In this document: positions 61,933 to 64,000 of the stretch, piece by piece
Numbering within the stretch: position 1 is the stretch's first letter
Layout of the letters: the number at the start of each line of letters is the position of its first letter
Origin: Bacteroidales bacterium UBA5281
GTDB lineage: Bacteria; Bacteroidota; Bacteroidia; Bacteroidales; Lentimicrobiaceae
Length of the DNA: 64,000 nucleotides
Direction: 5' to 3'
Assembly (NCBI GenBank): GCA_002410555.1
Contig: DHSR01000020.1
Location: 62,001-126,000, forward strand
The notes under the pieces: generated by a model
What the model was told of the DNA's origin: nothing
Seen by the model: the letters and a program-made list of their open reading frames with translations, nothing else
The model's database searches: none
Position numbers and translations under genes: made by a program

Positions 61933-62547
61933 TTAGCCGGCCCTTCCGCCCATATTGAACGAACTGGTATAGTGAACCATCTGTTCAATGAGTTCATCGG
62001 TATTATGAATATCCATATCAATCATCAAATCATAAGGCCAGGGTTCAATCCCTTTTTTTTGTCCCAGCTTAAAGCCTGCTTTCGATATGGTTGACAGATA
62101 ATAAAGCGGAAAATCGTCCGGGGAACCGAGATTTATCAACATGTCAAAAGATTGCCCGAGAAATGGGGGTATAAATTTAGCCTTTGGCCTCAAAAAAAGA
62201 TCAAGATCGGCAGGTGTAATTACATCATAGGACAATTTTGGTGAATAAAAAGGGGGTAATTTTCGATATTTGAATGAACCCACTACCATCACCTTTTTGC
62301 CGGTGTCCTGCAATTGCATTACAAAGCGGCTTATCCTTTCATATTCTATCTCTGAATCGAGGGAAAACAGCACACCAATATTGCGGGCATCCTTTAAATT
62401 CACAGCCTTAACTTTTCGCTTCATGCGATTGACCTCACGAAGTACCCCCCGCATGCCGATACGTGAACGGATCTTTTCCAGAATAATCAATTTTTCAAGC
62501 TTTTTCGATGATAAAAAAAGAGATTCCCTATTTATTCCCCTTAACAT
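61933..62547 (-). CDS. DUF6913-like protein
   Basis: A 204-residue cytoplasmic protein with NIGVLFSLDSEIEYERISRF, GKKVMVVGSFK, FDMLINLGSPDDFPLYYLS and ending PYDLMIDMDIHNT...YTSSF. This pattern is that of a Bacteroidota-specific family I recall as DUF6913, usually near dapA as here. Function unknown. ATG at 62547 is chosen as the domain start; an earlier in-frame codon adds nine residues. Confidence 0.75.
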   Translation of the reverse strand: MLRGINRESLFLSSKKLEKLIILEKIRSRIGMRGVLREVNRMKRKVKAVNLKDARNIGVLFSLDSEIEYERISRFVMQLQDTGKKVMVVGSFKYRKLPPFYSPKLSYDVITPADLDLFLRPKAKFIPPFLGQSFDMLINLGSPDDFPLYYLSTISKAGFKLGQKKGIEPWPYDLMIDMDIHNTDELIEQMVHYTSSFNMGGRAG

Positions 62548-62601
62548 TGCTCCCAAAAGTAACAAACAATCCAATAGTTGTCAACCTTTTTCAAAAAAAA
62601 A

Positions 62602-63111
62602 TTATTCTTTAGTACCCACCCCGGTGATTTCTCCAATATACATTTGGTGATAATCCTGTAATGGATAATGTTTGTGAATGGTGTTACTGAGAAAATTTTC
62701 GGGTTTAATGGCCTCAGTATAAATTTTGCGACATTCAATGTACATTTTAGCCTGCTTAAAAATAACGCCATGATCCGATGATAAAGGATAAAGTCCGGTT
62801 TCTGCTGCCTTATCCACATCACGACCAGAGTTTTCACCGCAAAAATTTAAGGTTTTGCGATAAGATTTATCAAAAAAACAGCAAGTAAAGAAATCATTAT
62901 GTTCCACAAATTCATAAGTGAGTCGCTGGGGACGAATAAAAATAAATACAACGGGCTTGTTCCACAACTCACCCATGCCCCCCCAACTTGCCGTCATGGT
63001 ATTGTATTTTTCCAGGCTTCCGGCTGTTATCAGCATCCATTGCCTGCCAATCAGGTCAACAGCATTCAGATCAATGGTATGAATATCCACCATATTAAAT
63101 TCATTTTTCAT
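62602..63111 (-). CDS. Flavin reductase-like FMN-binding protein
   Basis: A 169-residue split-barrel protein. RQWMLITAGSLEKYNTMTASWG followed by GELWNKPVVFIFIRPQRLTYEFV, in pieces, is typical of the flavin reductase-like FMN-binding domain. It probably reduces or carries FMN; the partner oxygenase is unknown. It overlaps the end of the ABC binding-protein gene by 11 bp, so the two are co-translated. No riboswitch is seen here. Confidence 0.87.
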   Translation of the reverse strand: MKNEFNMVDIHTIDLNAVDLIGRQWMLITAGSLEKYNTMTASWGGMGELWNKPVVFIFIRPQRLTYEFVEHNDFFTCCFFDKSYRKTLNFCGENSGRDVDKAAETGLYPLSSDHGVIFKQAKMYIECRKIYTEAIKPENFLSNTIHKHYPLQDYHQMYIGEITGVGTKE

Positions 63112-64000
63112 GATTATTTTTTTTAACCGTTTTTAAATTAAGCAGATTGAGGGGATTGGAGCCTAATCCCGCAATATTTTTTCCTGAAAAGCGGAGCACC
63201 TGATCATAATAGAGCACCACCACGGGCGATTGTTCCATCATCAGGCTATCCATTTCGCGATAATATCTTATTCTTATACGTTCATCGGTAGTAGCAATGG
63301 CTTTTTGGTACAGTCTATCGAAATCCGAACAATTAAACTGCGTATAATTTGGCCCCTGAGGCGATCTGTTGGGTGAATAAAATAAAGAAAGATAGTTTTC
63401 TGCATCCGGATAATCGGCTATCCATGAACCCCGGAAGAAGGTGACTCTTGCCTGAGCCATATTTTCCCGCAAGGTGCCCGGTGGGCTTACATCTATTTTT
63501 AGATTGATGCCCAAATGAGCCAGTTCACTTTGAATAAACTGGCACAAATCCAGGTATGAGGCATTGGTTGAGAGCGTTATTGGCGGCAAGCCTTTGCCTG
63601 AGGGAAAGCCAGCCTCAGTCAACAATTTTCGGGCTTCGTCAGGGCGGTAGTCGTAACCAAATCCGGCATTGGCAGCATGGCCGGGCATTCCGGCAGGTAT
63701 AATACCCTGATTGGCAGGCTGCCCAATTCCATTACGTAGATACCGTATCATTTTATTCCGGTCAAATCCCATATTGATGGCCTGACGAATACGGAGATCG
63801 GACAAGGGGTTACCTTTAAGTAACTTATTGGATGTATCGGTTAAAAAACCAAGGTATTCGGTATTCAAATAGGGTTGACTGGTAAAATGTATCCGGTCTG
63901 CATATTTTGGATTGAGTTTCCCGGTGGAAGTGAGCAATTCATCCTTGTATCCGGCATCAAGCCCTGACATAAAGTCGAGCTTGCCTTTAACAAATTCCAG
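63101..64000 (-). CDS. ABC transporter substrate-binding protein, peptide type (cut by window edge)
   Basis: The last 299 codons of a family 5 (DppA/OppA-type) solute-binding protein. Its frame is open to the window edge (LEFVKGKLDFMSGLD at the visible start). Family segments: NPLSDLRIRQAINMGFDRNKMI, DYRPDEARKLLTEAGFPSG, and a C-terminal part YYREMDSLMMEQSPVVVLYY. It would bind oligopeptides or similar ligands in the periplasm. The signal peptide and first lobe lie outside the window. Its last bases overlap the flavin reductase gene. Confidence 0.9.
   Translation of the reverse strand: MEFVKGKLDFMSGLDAGYKDELLTSTGKLNPKYADRIHFTSQPYLNTEYLGFLTDTSNKLLKGNPLSDLRIRQAINMGFDRNKMIRYLRNGIGQPANQGIIPAGMPGHAANAGFGYDYRPDEARKLLTEAGFPSGKGLPPITLSTNASYLDLCQFIQSELAHLGINLKIDVSPPGTLRENMAQARVTFFRGSWIADYPDAENYLSLFYSPNRSPQGPNYTQFNCSDFDRLYQKAIATTDERIRIRYYREMDSLMMEQSPVVVLYYDQVLRFSGKNIAGLGSNPLNLLNLKTVKKNNHEK

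Overview
The window is a chromosome segment from a member of the Bacteroidota. Evidence: promoters of the TTTG-N19-TAnnTTTG type in front of the tRNA, the SRP RNA and several genes; a type III glutamine synthetase; a secreted peptidase with a C-terminal type IX secretion sorting domain; SusC-like TonB receptor architecture; DUF4831, DUF4199 and DUF6913 families; and start codons without strong Shine-Dalgarno sequences. I cannot name the genus. Both ends are cut: thrS runs off the left edge and a peptide-type ABC substrate-binding protein runs off the right edge.

Layout. 1-10.5 kb: thrS, a PAS-only sensor, a damage-type mutagenesis cassette (LexA-like XRE/S24 repressor divergent from a Y-family polymerase and a short DnaE), and a hybrid histidine kinase. 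10.7-18.9 kb: an FMN riboswitch with a terminator/antiterminator-like platform before a TonB receptor (predicted flavin uptake), then DUF302, an MFS exporter, an NAD(P)-binding protein, a rhodanese, an SDR, a DEAD-box helicase and a small lipoprotein. 19.3-23.8 kb: rarA, kdsA and envelope proteins. 23.9-27 kb: an AT-rich accessory island in which a repeat of about 270 bp occurs twice, once upstream of each minus-strand transcription unit; one unit is a DUF1828-type gene pair. 27.2-36.7 kb: glnN, a sodium:solute symporter, a complete GDP-D-glycero-alpha-D-manno-heptose set (hddA, gmhA, hddC, gmhB) and two glycosyltransferases. 36.9-38.2 kb: SRP RNA, tsaC, a cupin and tRNA-Lys(UUU).

38.2-44.7 kb: a 6.5-kb element integrated in the 3' end of tRNA-Lys. 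It has a 66-bp att duplication, matched integrase arm-site candidates at both ends, a tyrosine integrase, a winged/HTH regulator, a RecA-fold RepA-like ATPase, an iteron-like origin, a diverged family-A-polymerase-like replication protein, a DUF5681 (small-terminase-like) protein, and a predicted ~40-nt antisense RNA. Its content resembles a phage satellite or an integrative plasmid rather than a conjugative element. This is the most unusual system in the window.

45-51 kb: a lipoprotein gene broken by two indels, then a nucleotide-sugar operon (ugd, uxs, rfbD, GxxExxY, phosphohexomutase). 51.3-64 kb: sucD, mnmE, a REP/RAYT locus (tandem 79-bp palindromic units around an IS200-like transposase bounded by a perfect 21-bp inverted repeat), topB, two membrane proteins, the T9SS carboxypeptidase, dapA, DUF6913, a flavin reductase and the truncated ABC binding protein.
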